A stretch of 64,000 bases of DNA, taken from the NCBI GenBank assembly GCA_017541145.1, contig JAFXZT010000137.1:45078-109077 (forward strand). The letters run 5' to 3'. Below the pieces are notes generated by a model. That model searched no databases. It was given only the letters and a program-made list of their open reading frames with translations, and was not told where the DNA came from. Each line of letters starts with the position of its first letter. Positions within the stretch are counted from its first letter, which is position 1. This DNA is from Bacteroidales bacterium. Its GTDB lineage: Bacteria > Bacteroidota > Bacteroidia > Bacteroidales > UBA3824. A program made the position numbers and the translations under genes. Positions 1 through 9,617 of the stretch are shown in pieces.

Positions 1-1561
1 TACTGCAATTTCCGGCAACGAACATTCTGTTATGACATTGAATGTACAAATCCGCGAACCGAATGTTAAACAGCAACAGACTATTACTAAGGTTGTTGCA
101 GCAGGTGAAACTATCGATTTGGATTTTACACCGATTGGAAGAAAAAATACCAATTCGGCGAAAATCAATGTTAGCGGTATTTTACCGATTAATCTTGATT
201 ACCATATCGACAACCTTTTGAACAATCCGTATGTTTCGCTGGCTCAAATAGTTAACGAAGCATTTCCATTGCTTTACATATCGAAAATTACAGATTTGTC
301 AAACAAAGACAAAGACAAGTACGAAAACATCATCAGAAATTCAATCAAAGAAATCTACAATTACCAAACTTCGGGAGGCGGATTGAGTTACTGGAGAAAC
401 ACTTCGTATTCCGACGTAGAACTTACCAACTATGCAGGACATTTCTTGCTGGAGGCTCAAAAAGCCGGTTATACTGTAAAAACCGATTTTATAAGTAAAT
501 GGAAGAAATACCAAAGACTCAAAGCCGAATCTTGGACTCCTGACAATCGATACAGCTATACAAACCAAGCATACAGGCTCTACACTTTGGCGTTGGCAAA
601 TGAGGCTAACAACGGTCAAATGAACAGGTTGAAACAACAGAAAAATATCACCGAAGAAGCACAAATTTACCTTGCCGGAGCATACGCTCTCAGCGGCAAA
701 GAATCGATCGGAACAGGTATTATCAATCAGTTGAAAAAGACTTATACTACAAACAGTCCGGAAAAACTGATAGTACTTTGCGATCTCAATATTAAAAACG
801 AAGCTTTCAACGCGGCAAAATATCTTTCTGACGAACTCAACAGCGAAGATTATTGGGAAACATACGAACGTGAATCTCAATCACTTGTAGCAGTTGGCAA
901 GTATTTTACCAAATATACTCCGGCATCGCAAGTAAATTGCAGCTACGTAGCAAACGGTAAAACAGAAAATATCAACAGTCAGATGATTTACGTATCCAAC
1001 AATCTGGATATCAAATCAAACGAACCTCAAAGCATAAGCTTTACCAACAAGACGAAAGGTACACTTTACGTAGAAATTGTAAACCAAGGTATACCTGAAG
1101 TCGGCAAAGAAAAAGAGGAAAGTTCAATACTGAAAGCCGAAATAAAATATGTATTTAACGGCAAAGAAATTTCGCCGAAATCGTTACCTCAAGGTACTGA
1201 GTTCCAAGCTATTGTAAAGATTACGAACCCGACAAACGAATATATGAACAGGTTGGCAATTACCGAAATATTCCCATCAGGCTGGGAAATTAGCAACTCA
1301 TCCATTTCGTCGAACAGCGACGACGACGATGACTATGGCTGGGGTTACAATTCGTCACGCGCACGAATCGACTACACCGACATACGCGACGACAGAAAAT
1401 ACACATATTTCACACTACCGTCCAAATGTTCAATAGAATTCAGAACCCAATTGGTAGCCGCCTACCAAGGCACTTACTACCTGCCGGGCGTAGTCTGCAA
1501 CAACCTCGAAAACAGCAAGATATTTGTTAAAACCAAAGGAACGATGGTTGAAGTAGAATAA
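1..1561 (+). CDS. Alpha-2-macroglobulin family protein, C-terminal part
   Basis: The reading frame is open from base 2, so the gene begins before the window; the ATG at 32 is internal. The visible 520 residues match the C-terminal half of bacterial alpha-2-macroglobulin (YfhM/MagC-like) proteins: an alpha-helical toroid (thioester-type) domain with the family's SGGGLSYW and TNYAGHFLLEA stretches, a beta-rich complement-type segment, and an acidic DDDDDYGWGY loop near the C-terminus. These large envelope proteins are thought to trap foreign proteases. The CxEQ thioester, if any, would lie upstream of the visible part. The gene ends at a strong terminator hairpin. Confidence 0.85.
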   Translation, partial: TAISGNEHSVMTLNVQIREPNVKQQQTITKVVAAGETIDLDFTPIGRKNTNSAKINVSGILPINLDYHIDNLLNNPYVSLAQIVNEAFPLLYISKITDLSNKDKDKYENIIRNSIKEIYNYQTSGGGLSYWRNTSYSDVELTNYAGHFLLEAQKAGYTVKTDFISKWKKYQRLKAESWTPDNRYSYTNQAYRLYTLALANEANNGQMNRLKQQKNITEEAQIYLAGAYALSGKESIGTGIINQLKKTYTTNSPEKLIVLCDLNIKNEAFNAAKYLSDELNSEDYWETYERESQSLVAVGKYFTKYTPASQVNCSYVANGKTENINSQMIYVSNNLDIKSNEPQSISFTNKTKGTLYVEIVNQGIPEVGKEKEESSILKAEIKYVFNGKEISPKSLPQGTEFQAIVKITNPTNEYMNRLAITEIFPSGWEISNSSISSNSDDDDDYGWGYNSSRARIDYTDIRDDRKYTYFTLPSKCSIEFRTQLVAAYQGTYYLPGVVCNNLENSKIFVKTKGTMVEVE

Positions 1562-1571
1562 GAAAATTAAT

Positions 1572-1619
1572 GAAAAGCAATAATAATGAAAAAAAATACT
1601 TCAATTATTATTGCTTTTC
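1572..1619 (+). terminator. Intrinsic terminator after the macroglobulin gene
   Basis: A perfect 16-bp inverted repeat (1572-1587 with 1604-1619) with a 16-nt loop starts 10 bases after the stop codon. It separates the macroglobulin gene from the downstream SiaC-like gene on the same strand. Confidence 0.75.
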
Positions 1620-1661
1620 TTAAATTTATTTCTTATAATTGCAAGTTGAAATTATAAAACC

Positions 1662-2234
1662 ATGAAAATCTGTCCAAATTGTAATACGGAATTTGAAACC
1701 GGTCATTTTTGCAACAATTGCGGAGGCGAACTGGTGGATGTTAACAGCAATCAGGAGATAAATCCTATAAACCAAGAAAACGGAGAAACTAAAGGTTACT
1801 TCGACTCGGATATATTTGGTCATAGGGAAGTTACGATTGCTGAATATCCAAACGATGTAGATGCTAAAGAAACTGAATGTACACCAAATATCTCATTTAA
1901 TCACGAAAACGGTGTATTTGAAATTTCAGGACGATCAATTCCTGAAGACGCCATAAAATTCTATGGTCCGATATTCCGCTGGCTTGACGAATACTCAAAA
2001 TCGCCGGCTCAAAGCACAAATTTTTCTTTCAAGATGGGGTATTTCAACACTACTACTTCCAAAATTATTTTGGGAATAGCCCAAAAACTTGAAAAAATAA
2101 GCAAAAGCGGTCACGAAGTTCATCTTAAATGGTACTACATGGAAGATGACGAAGAAATGGAAGAATATGGCGAAGTTTTGTCAGAATTGCTGAAATTAGA
2201 TGTACAAATGATTCCGGTAAGTGAACAATTTTAG
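1662..2234 (+). CDS. SiaC-family regulatory protein (DUF1987) with N-terminal zinc ribbon
   Basis: 190 residues. Residues 4-20 form a zinc ribbon (CPNC...CNNC: C4, C7, C17, C20). After a linker, residues 73-187 match the SiaC/DUF1987 family: a TPNISFN start, the SGRSIPE motif at 89-95, and YFNTTTSK at 127-134, which aligns with the LNTSS segment of Pseudomonas SiaC whose threonine is phosphorylated (Thr130 is the likely equivalent). In Pseudomonas, SiaC is phosphorylated by the SiaB kinase, dephosphorylated by the PP2C-like SiaA, and controls a diguanylate cyclase. Neither partner is adjacent here. The added zinc ribbon suggests a protein- or membrane-docking role (inference). The gene is convergent with the T9SS cargo gene, 10 bases away. 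A near-consensus -7 box (TATAATTG, 1633-1640) lies upstream. Confidence 0.85.
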   Translation: MKICPNCNTEFETGHFCNNCGGELVDVNSNQEINPINQENGETKGYFDSDIFGHREVTIAEYPNDVDAKETECTPNISFNHENGVFEISGRSIPEDAIKFYGPIFRWLDEYSKSPAQSTNFSFKMGYFNTTTSKIILGIAQKLEKISKSGHEVHLKWYYMEDDEEMEEYGEVLSELLKLDVQMIPVSEQF

Positions 2235-2244
2235 AAAAAACTTT

Positions 2245-3744
2245 TTAATAAACTAAATTTACATATCCGTTTTTCTTGTAAATTTTGTTAGCAGAAGACT
2301 TATAACTGATTTGATATATATATGTGTCCATCGGACAGAGTTTTCCTTTTCTGTTGGTTCCATCCCACCCTTTGGAAAGCTCTGCGGACTCAAATATATT
2401 TTCACCACGTTTATCATAAATCACTAATTTGTAATCTTTTAAGAAATCTGCTTTGGGTTTGAATTCCCAATTTTCAGAATTAGTAGACTTGGGATTTAAC
2501 GCATTCGGAATATAGACAACAGGCTCTCTGTCAATACAGCTAAATTGAGACCTTGCTTCTACCCCACCCGATGCCGCAACTGCTGATATTTGATAACAAA
2601 AACGACCTTCATAAATATCTGAATTTGCAATCATATTCGACAACGATTCGGTATACTCCGAATATCTGAAATTTACACTGTTAACTTCTTCCAAATCAGA
2701 ACCGTCAACAGAGCGGAAAATCTTATAATTTTCTACACCGTTTTGCCAATACGCAATAGGATTCCAATCCAAAACATTTGTATTTTCCGTTCCTACTGAT
2801 ACTTGCAAAACGATATTATTTGCCGGATTGGAAAAAGCAATTACTTTTCCGCACTCGTTAATTGCCGCAATTGTATACTCGTAAACTATTGATACATAGG
2901 CAGTTTCGTCTACAAAATGATAATTATTAAATTCTGTGGAATTCAGCGGAATAGTATCCGTAACAAAAGCGGAATGATTGCTACGAAGCAACAAAAGATG
3001 TTTTGTACTTTTTGACTGTGTTACATCAATCACAAGCTCCAACGCGTTGTCAGAATTTACTGTCACACAAGAAATTTCGATTTTATCGGGCGCAATTACC
3101 TCTTCAGACTTGATTTCAATCACCGGTGAATACGCAGATTCTCCGTTCGGCAAAATACATTCTACGGCGAAATTTCTTACAAGCTGAAAATCATCAAACG
3201 AAAAACTGCAAATTGTATCTTTTGTTACAACATATTTTGATGACTTCGGAAACCCGGAATGTAAACAATATGTAACAGACTCAGTGCCGGCGTCATAACT
3301 CGAAAAATTGAAGTTAAAAGAATTTTCACAATTATCGAAACTTCCTGATAACAAAATAGTTGAAGCTTCGTTTGACATCAAACTGTAAATAGTTTGTCCA
3401 TTTTGAATTTTATAAGACGAAATTCTGTAAAACTCTTTTCTTTCGTAAGGTTTCGCCGAAGTTCCGTACGCATTGGAATTGTCGGTATAAGAAAAAACTG
3501 AATTTGATTCGATAACTTCCACATTGTTGTAAGTGCCTGAAATTACACCGTTTCCATCCACAATCAAACGCTTAACGATATATCCGTCAACTAGTTCCGG
3601 ATGTTGCAATTTCCATTTTACTACAGGTTTTCCGGAAATGGTATCCACACTGACAGAGGTAATTTCCGGCACTTCCAATGTTTGTGCACCGAGCTGACAA
3701 ATTGATGTCAACGATAAAACCAAAATAAAAAATAAGTTTTTCAT
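2245..3744 (-). CDS. Secreted protein with T9SS type B (gliding-motility-type) C-terminal sorting domain
   Basis: About 499 residues. An Sec signal peptide (MKNLFFILVLSLTSICQLGAQ) is followed by fibronectin-type-III-like beta domains, for instance the segment TSVSVDTISGKPVVKWKLQ. The last ~85 residues (YIPNALNPKS...LVIYDKRGENIF...GWDGTNRKGK...DTYIYQISYK) are the gliding-motility-associated/CHU_C sorting domain used by the type IX secretion system. ATGs occur at 3753, 3747 and 3744; 3744 gives the best signal peptide, and its A is shared with the TGA of the upstream transporter gene, so the two are translationally coupled. No catalytic domain is recognised; a surface or adhesin-like role is inferred. 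Confidence 0.85.
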   Translation of the reverse strand: MKNLFFILVLSLTSICQLGAQTLEVPEITSVSVDTISGKPVVKWKLQHPELVDGYIVKRLIVDGNGVISGTYNNVEVIESNSVFSYTDNSNAYGTSAKPYERKEFYRISSYKIQNGQTIYSLMSNEASTILLSGSFDNCENSFNFNFSSYDAGTESVTYCLHSGFPKSSKYVVTKDTICSFSFDDFQLVRNFAVECILPNGESAYSPVIEIKSEEVIAPDKIEISCVTVNSDNALELVIDVTQSKSTKHLLLLRSNHSAFVTDTIPLNSTEFNNYHFVDETAYVSIVYEYTIAAINECGKVIAFSNPANNIVLQVSVGTENTNVLDWNPIAYWQNGVENYKIFRSVDGSDLEEVNSVNFRYSEYTESLSNMIANSDIYEGRFCYQISAVAASGGVEARSQFSCIDREPVVYIPNALNPKSTNSENWEFKPKADFLKDYKLVIYDKRGENIFESAELSKGWDGTNRKGKLCPMDTYIYQISYKSSANKIYKKNGYVNLVY

Positions 3745-6700
3745 CATCTCCAAAAACTCCGCTCAAAGAAAGATTTCTTATGTCTGGTTTCAAGACCTTT
3801 GTGAAGTAATTTTTGCTCTTCACGAGTTTCAATCCTGCCTTTGATATTTCCAATGAAGGTTACAACCTTATTAAACACTCTGTAATACAGCAAGATATAC
3901 AACACAATTGTTTGAATCCAAATCACAATAAAATTCACCCAATATGTCTCAAGAAAATAATCTGAAATACGTTTTCGCGGTGCGTAAAAATGCGCCTGCA
4001 AAAACTTATTACGAGGATCAAGATAAATTGGGTTGGTCTTTTGGTAAAGTTTATTTTTATATTCAATAACTCTTTCTGTTTCGCGATTATTTGTAACAAA
4101 ATCACTTAAAGCCTCGTTATGATAACGACGTTTCAAATCCAAATACGCAATACGCTGTTCTTCTGTAGCTTGCTGAGCTGCCACGTAATTATCTTTTTCT
4201 GAATTTGCGGTTTTGAACTGTTGCATGTATAATGCACGCAATTTTGAACAATAATCTTTTACTTCTGCTACAATTGCCGGCGTTACCTTGCTCGGATACA
4301 GCATATCAATTGAAAATGAAGCTTTTACAGAAGGATTATCTTCCATTTCAAACTTAAATTCGTTTCTCAAAGTCTCGAAATCGGCTTCAATGGTTTCAGC
4401 TTTTGAAGGATCATTTTGATTTCGTTCGTAATAATCAATCTTGTTTTCCAAAAGTTTCAACCACAAATCCCTCTTAATGAGCGCATTTTGCATTTGCTTT
4501 TCGTACGGATACAGCGGACGCTCGTAATCATTATTGATAAACTGCTCAACAGCAAGACCTTCGTAAGCCCAACGCGCAACAAGCATATCTCCGTAAAACG
4601 GAACATTTCCCGGACCCGAAATTGTCGGATTCAGCTTGTCAAAACTTACCAAAACTCCGGTTAAAGCAATTTGCGGAATTATTAGGAAAGGTATTGTAAT
4701 ATAGATTGTTACGCTTGTTTTGAAACAATCGGAAATATTCAATCCCATGATATTAGCATTCACCCAAACAGCAAAAAGCATCAGCCAATATTTGAAATAC
4801 ATATCATGAATCTCTAAAACCGAATTGCCAATTGCGATAAACGCAAACGACTGATATGCAGAGATAAACAATAATATCACAAGTTTTGACATCAAATAAG
4901 CACCCTTGCTGAGATTCAAGAACTGCTCACGATTTCTAATCGCCCGATCTTTAATAATTTCCTGCGCACTTACAGTAAGACCTACAAAAAGTCCGACAAT
5001 AATTGCCATGAAAATATAAACCGGTAAATTGCAGTTATTCAACAAATTATAACCGTCCAACGCATCTTTTGAAACGTTGCGGTATTTGATGATGTAACTG
5101 AGAATCAAGGCTATCAAAGGAGATTCCACAAAGTTGATCAACACGTTTTGCTTGTTGGTAAATTTTGCAATAACGTCGCGCTTCATGAAAATCAAAAACT
5201 GCTTAAAAAATCCCGGAATTTTGAAATTAATCTCCGGAAGATGTTTTACTAAAAACGATCTTTTGCGCTCCTTGCTTGCCTCATTTACGTACAATTCATT
5301 CCACTCACGGGGACTACGTTTACGTTGCTGAGTGGTGTTGCCGGATTCGTCAATTACCCTACTTTCCAAGATATTAAAAATCTGTTCCGGATTTACATTA
5401 CCGCAAGTAGGACATTCAGAATCGTTCCAGTTAACTTGTTTAATGCTTGATTTAAAATAAGTTATAGCCTCAACAGGATCACCTTTGTAAACGAGGTAAC
5501 CGCCATTGTCAAGAATTATAAGGTCGGAAAACATCTTGAAAATCTCGCTTGACGGCTGATGAATAACCACAAAAACGAGTTTTCCTTTGTAAGTAAGTTC
5601 TTTAAGCAAGTCCATGATGTTTTCGGAATCGCGGGAAGAAAGCCCCGAAGTAGGTTCGTCCAAAAACAAAATCGAAGGCTCACGGATAAGTTCGAGTGCG
5701 ATGTTAAGACGCTTGCGTTGCCCACCGCTAATACGTTTGTTCAACGGACTGCCAACCACCATGTTACGGATTTCGTAAAGTCCCAATGTAACAAGTAGTT
5801 TGCAAACGGTACGATAAAGCTTGAACCTCGAATAATTGTCGAAACACTGTTTTGCAGCGTAATAAAGATTCTGAAATACAGTAAGTTCCTCAATCAAAAA
5901 ATCGTCTTGAGAAACGTAACCGATAAGGCCGTTGAGTTCGCCTTTGTTGTTATGAAGGTCGATACCGTTTACAAGTACTTGACCCTGAGTAGGTTTCTCC
6001 GTACCGTTCAAAACACTCAAAAGCGTGGTTTTACCTGCGCCGGAAGCTCCCATAATTCCAACAAGATTGCCGCCGCGCTCCAAAAAACTCATATTGTAAA
6101 GTCCGGTAGTACCGTTTGGAAATTTGTAAACGAGCTTGTCAACCTCAAAACTGATACGGGATTTCAGTTTATCGAAATTGTATGCACTTACGATGTCGCT
6201 GTAATAAATCGGCTTGAATTTGCCACCACGCACCGACGAACCGGTAGAAAAAACATGTAAACGATTGATATTCAGACTCTGACCGTTCATCACAAGATCT
6301 TTGTCACCTCGCAATACAAAAACATACACATTTACCGAAACAATCTGAAAGACAACAATTTGTCCCGAGAAACCTTCTTTGTAAATGTGTCTTATACGTT
6401 CGTGCTGAAAACTGTAATCGTTGTCAATAAGAAGAATACCGGAAGAATCCGGAATATGATTTTCAGGACTGAAAACAAAGTCAAAAAGAGCTTTGTATTC
6501 CACAGGCGCAATATTGAAACATTCTGCAATGGCCGTTACATAGTCCATTTCCCACGAAGAGATGTCGTCAACATTGTCGCCCCTTACAAAATCCAAAACC
6601 CGAACCAAAATCTTAACTCGCTGTTCCTGAATAAGTTCCTTATTGATTTCCTCGCAAGTATTCAAAATTTTGGTGCTGGCTCTGGCGATAAATTTCATTG

Positions 6701-6902
6701 GCTCTTTGGCAGAAAGACGTTTGTTTCGCAATTCTGCATATCTAGAATTGTACAAATCCATGTACTCGTGTACATGTTTCGGGTTAACCTCATGGCTTAA
6801 AAAACCCTCTACAATATTTGTAGCACACAATTCCGCCCGCTCCTTGGTAGCCGCGATATACGCAAACAAGTGCATCAATGATTTTAAAATTTGTTCACTC
6901 AT
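3744..6902 (-). CDS. ABCG-type ABC transporter (ATPase fused to ABC-2 permease) with N-terminal helical domain
   Basis: 1052 residues. Residues 1-160 are helical and resemble a TerB-like domain (weak). An FHA-like or linker stretch follows, then an ABC ATPase: Walker A GASGAGKTT at about 285-293, signature SGGQRKRLN near 391, Walker B ILFLDEPTSG near 412. The ATPase-before-permease order is that of ABCG/White exporters. A Cys pair (CPTCG) lies near residue 495. An ABC-2 permease follows from about 570, with a large soluble insertion (about 830-990) before the last membrane segment FIVIWIQTIVLYILLYY. The substrate is unknown. It is first in an operon with the T9SS cargo gene, which begins at its stop codon. 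Confidence 0.85.
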   Translation of the reverse strand: MSEQILKSLMHLFAYIAATKERAELCATNIVEGFLSHEVNPKHVHEYMDLYNSRYAELRNKRLSAKEPMKFIARASTKILNTCEEINKELIQEQRVKILVRVLDFVRGDNVDDISSWEMDYVTAIAECFNIAPVEYKALFDFVFSPENHIPDSSGILLIDNDYSFQHERIRHIYKEGFSGQIVVFQIVSVNVYVFVLRGDKDLVMNGQSLNINRLHVFSTGSSVRGGKFKPIYYSDIVSAYNFDKLKSRISFEVDKLVYKFPNGTTGLYNMSFLERGGNLVGIMGASGAGKTTLLSVLNGTEKPTQGQVLVNGIDLHNNKGELNGLIGYVSQDDFLIEELTVFQNLYYAAKQCFDNYSRFKLYRTVCKLLVTLGLYEIRNMVVGSPLNKRISGGQRKRLNIALELIREPSILFLDEPTSGLSSRDSENIMDLLKELTYKGKLVFVVIHQPSSEIFKMFSDLIILDNGGYLVYKGDPVEAITYFKSSIKQVNWNDSECPTCGNVNPEQIFNILESRVIDESGNTTQQRKRSPREWNELYVNEASKERKRSFLVKHLPEINFKIPGFFKQFLIFMKRDVIAKFTNKQNVLINFVESPLIALILSYIIKYRNVSKDALDGYNLLNNCNLPVYIFMAIIVGLFVGLTVSAQEIIKDRAIRNREQFLNLSKGAYLMSKLVILLFISAYQSFAFIAIGNSVLEIHDMYFKYWLMLFAVWVNANIMGLNISDCFKTSVTIYITIPFLIIPQIALTGVLVSFDKLNPTISGPGNVPFYGDMLVARWAYEGLAVEQFINNDYERPLYPYEKQMQNALIKRDLWLKLLENKIDYYERNQNDPSKAETIEADFETLRNEFKFEMEDNPSVKASFSIDMLYPSKVTPAIVAEVKDYCSKLRALYMQQFKTANSEKDNYVAAQQATEEQRIAYLDLKRRYHNEALSDFVTNNRETERVIEYKNKLYQKTNPIYLDPRNKFLQAHFYAPRKRISDYFLETYWVNFIVIWIQTIVLYILLYYRVFNKVVTFIGNIKGRIETREEQKLLHKGLETRHKKSFFERSFWR

Positions 6903-6990
6903 AAAAGCGGAATTAAAAAATTGAATACTTTAGTTATTATTTAGTTGTTAAAAAAAAGAAGAAGCTTCTAAAAAAACAGAAATAAAATTT

Positions 6991-7410
6991 CTAATTTTTG
7001 AAACCGATTAGCAATATAGCAAACCCGCTTGGCGGCGCCATTTCGTCGAGCTGAGCCTCAATAATGCAATCAACCGTAGAATTGAATTTGAAATCCCATA
7101 ACGGAGTATTTTTTTGATTTTTACTACAGAAAAGTTCGTTTCTATCCTTGTCGTAAACAGTAAAAATCAAATTACCATCTTCCAGACCGCTACAAGCAGC
7201 AATTCTGTATTGACTTCCGCCATAGAAAGTTACATTAAATTCAGCGGTTTCGCCGGCTGAAATAGGTGTTTGGTAAACTTGTCCGTCACTTATATAATCG
7301 GATGGAATATGTCGTGCACAAAATCTCATAAGAGTATCAGCTTGGGCTCTTGCATCCAACACCGATAACAATGATATTGCAAATATAATTAATGGTAATA
7401 TCCTTTTCAT
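6991..7410 (-). CDS. Small secreted protein, function unknown
   Basis: 139 residues. The signal peptide (MKRILPLIIFAISLLSVLDARAQ) predicts export; there is no lipobox. The mature part is a compact beta-rich domain (AEFNVTFYGGSQYRIAACSG, DGNLIFTVYDKDRNELF, SGFAILLIGFKN) resembling the short secreted Bacteroidetes proteins that follow transport or surface operons. No catalytic motif is visible. It lies 88 bases upstream of the ABCG gene on the same strand and could be cotranscribed with it. Confidence 0.65.
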   Translation of the reverse strand: MKRILPLIIFAISLLSVLDARAQADTLMRFCARHIPSDYISDGQVYQTPISAGETAEFNVTFYGGSQYRIAACSGLEDGNLIFTVYDKDRNELFCSKNQKNTPLWDFKFNSTVDCIIEAQLDEMAPPSGFAILLIGFKN

Positions 7411-7452
7411 TTTTTAAAATTTTTATCCGGTTTTGCAAAGTTTTTTTATCAG

Positions 7453-8376
7453 CTATTTAACGATGTCCGCACGCAATTTTTCGATTTTTTCGGTAATAGC
7501 TTTTACCTGAGTTTTATCCAAAATTGCTTGCGATTCACTATTGATTATTGTCAATTTTTTTTCTTCATCGGTTTGAGCCGGCTTATAAGTATATTTGATT
7601 TCAATTTCATCAAATATATTCGCAATATCGGACAAATTTTCCAAAAAAGAATCATAATCGCTGTTGAGTTTGCCGTAATACGGTCTTAATAGTTCGATCA
7701 GATTATTTAAAGGACGTTTTTGTTGACCGATTATTTCCATGAGATCGGAGTTGATTTCGTCGGTTTTTATCACATGAGTCATCAAATAAAGACCCTCAAT
7801 CCAACCACCGGCAATTATAAGTGCTCCAATTTCATTACGGTCGGTATTCATAAGATATGAATCTGACTCTCTGTAAATTACAGATGCAATATACTGCAAC
7901 GAATCCTTGTCGCCGTTGTTGCGCTCAATGCGTTTCATGGTAGCATCACTAAAAGAATTCAGGATGCCAAGTTCGGTTGATAAAGCACGGATGGCTCCAA
8001 AATAGGCTGCTGCTTCGGGCAACTGCTCGTATACATTGATATAGCCCAAATCGGCTCCGTAGATACCTATATTCAACGATTGTTTGAAACTTGTAGTATA
8101 ATTTTGCCTCAAATTAACATCGTTTAAGAGTTCCTTGTGAAAAGGAATATCAAGTTTTTTAAACATGTTGGCCAATTGTAAAGGCGACGGCACATTAAAC
8201 AATCTGTTGTTTACTTTTACAAGCGCAGATTTGTTCGGATCCAATTGCTGTTCCACTTTGGATGTATCAGCAGCCTCTCCCGTTTTTTTCTCCTGGTTAG
8301 CATTGCCAGCACATCCGGCTGACAGAAGACTGACCGCTAACACAAAAACATGATATTTTTTTGTCAGTATTCTCAT
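7453..8376 (-). CDS. Lipoprotein, function unknown
   Basis: 307 residues. The lipoprotein signal peptide ends at LLSAGC (Cys22). An acidic, low-complexity linker (GNANQEKKTGEAADTSKVEQQ) follows, then a wholly alpha-helical domain with no recognised motif. It is probably anchored in the outer membrane or on the periplasmic side. A promoter box reading TATATTTG on the minus strand (8423-8430) lies about 47 bases upstream of the start. Confidence 0.65.
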   Translation of the reverse strand: MRILTKKYHVFVLAVSLLSAGCAGNANQEKKTGEAADTSKVEQQLDPNKSALVKVNNRLFNVPSPLQLANMFKKLDIPFHKELLNDVNLRQNYTTSFKQSLNIGIYGADLGYINVYEQLPEAAAYFGAIRALSTELGILNSFSDATMKRIERNNGDKDSLQYIASVIYRESDSYLMNTDRNEIGALIIAGGWIEGLYLMTHVIKTDEINSDLMEIIGQQKRPLNNLIELLRPYYGKLNSDYDSFLENLSDIANIFDEIEIKYTYKPAQTDEEKKLTIINSESQAILDKTQVKAITEKIEKLRADIVK

Positions 8377-8422
8377 TTTTAGTTATAAATTACAATTCTG
8401 TCAAAACACTGATTTATATCCA

Positions 8423-8430
8423 CAAATATA
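8423..8430 (-). promoter_or_regulatory. -7 promoter box (TATATTTG) of the 7453-8376 lipoprotein
   Basis: CAAATATA on the plus strand reads TATATTTG on the minus strand, a full match to the Bacteroidota TAnnTTTG consensus, 46 bases before the start codon. Confidence 0.5.
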
Positions 8431-8520
8431 AATCCAATTTTTGACAATTGACTTCTTTTTAGTCCTTTTTTTTTAATTTTATATAAAAATAATTTCCAAC
8501 CTGTTGATAATCAGATAATT

Positions 8521-9558
8521 TTATTTTACATAAACCAACGTTGCTCCTCCCCCATATTCTTCAAAAGATGCATCTTGATATTCATAACGTTTGTAATTGT
8601 GATCCAAGCATCTACGAATTTCAAGCTTGAGCGTTCCGTTGCCTTTGCCGTGTATAAAAACTGCTTTTTTTACATGCGGATCTTTGATAAATTCATCCAT
8701 TTTTTCGCGGAAAACTTTCATCTGATAATCGAGTTTTTCTTTGGGACTCATACCGCTTTCGTCTTCCAAAAGTTCGGTAAGATGAAGATCAACTACTTGT
8801 TTATCAGCAGTTTTCTTGAATGTTTTCTTTACAATATTTCCGCTGTCGGCTTTGTTTTTAAACAAATCGGCTGCCGAAAGATTTTTGGTTGCTTCTATCA
8901 TTTCTGATGATTGTTTTACAGGAATTATCACTGCATCTTCATCAAAAAAGTCGTTAACTTTGTAAGAATTTGACTGATAGAATTTTGGAGCATGAAGTTT
9001 TACATCGAATTCTTCAGGTTGTTTTACTTTGTGCAAACCGTCTTTTGCATACAAGAATTGAAATTTGAAATATGTTAAATCTCCCAAATCCTTGCGGGCA
9101 ATAGTTTCCACATATTCTTTGCTATCCGGTTCCAAAACGCCGGAAACACTGGTAAACAATGTGTTATCTTTGTTCGGACGCATAAAATTGTAACAGATTC
9201 TAAAATCGCTGTCGTTTACAAAATATAAATCCAAATCACACTGATCCAATGCTTTGCGGTCGGCAGGTACAAAACCGAGATAAATTCCGTAATCATCATT
9301 TTTTGGTGTTACAGTCTGATTATTATTAACGGTTTTCTTAGCTTCGGGTTTCATTTGAACTTTCACTTGTGAATAATCTGCCGCAACTTCCTTATCCTGA
9401 GCCTTATCGGGATCAAGAATAAGTTCTGAAGTTTTAGCCGGAACTTCAAAATCGTCCGAGTTTAATACCATAACAATACCGTTGTCCATCACTCGGGTAA
9501 TTGTTCCATAATCATTTTCGTTAAGGAACTTTACTTTATCACCTTTTTTAAAAATCAT
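8521..9558 (-). CDS. DUF2027 / Smr-domain protein
   Basis: 345 residues. The N-terminus (GDKVKFLNENDYGTITRV) is an SH3-like beta-barrel as found in DUF2027 proteins and MutS2 relatives. The middle (95-215) is a beta-sandwich. The C-terminal 85 residues are a Small MutS-Related domain with VDLHLTEL near 260 and the HGKGNGTLK motif near 308. Smr domains of this type bind or nick DNA or RNA; MutS2/SmrB-type Smr domains act in ribosome rescue. The exact role of DUF2027 proteins is not established. It is transcribed divergently from queA from back-to-back promoters. Confidence 0.85.
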   Translation of the reverse strand: MIFKKGDKVKFLNENDYGTITRVMDNGIVMVLNSDDFEVPAKTSELILDPDKAQDKEVAADYSQVKVQMKPEAKKTVNNNQTVTPKNDDYGIYLGFVPADRKALDQCDLDLYFVNDSDFRICYNFMRPNKDNTLFTSVSGVLEPDSKEYVETIARKDLGDLTYFKFQFLYAKDGLHKVKQPEEFDVKLHAPKFYQSNSYKVNDFFDEDAVIIPVKQSSEMIEATKNLSAADLFKNKADSGNIVKKTFKKTADKQVVDLHLTELLEDESGMSPKEKLDYQMKVFREKMDEFIKDPHVKKAVFIHGKGNGTLKLEIRRCLDHNYKRYEYQDASFEEYGGGATLVYVK

Positions 9559-9583
9559 CGCGTTAATTCTTTTTATTGTGCGC

Positions 9584-9600
9584 CAAAGTTAATAATTTTG
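9584..9600. promoter_or_regulatory. Back-to-back -7 boxes for the Smr gene (-) and queA (+)
   Basis: CAAAGTTA at 9584-9591 is TAACTTTG on the minus strand (Smr gene), and TAATTTTG at 9593-9600 is the plus-strand box for queA. One base separates the two -7 boxes, so polymerase can probably serve only one promoter at a time. Confidence 0.6.
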
Positions 9601-9617
9601 CAGAAAATTAGAAAAAA

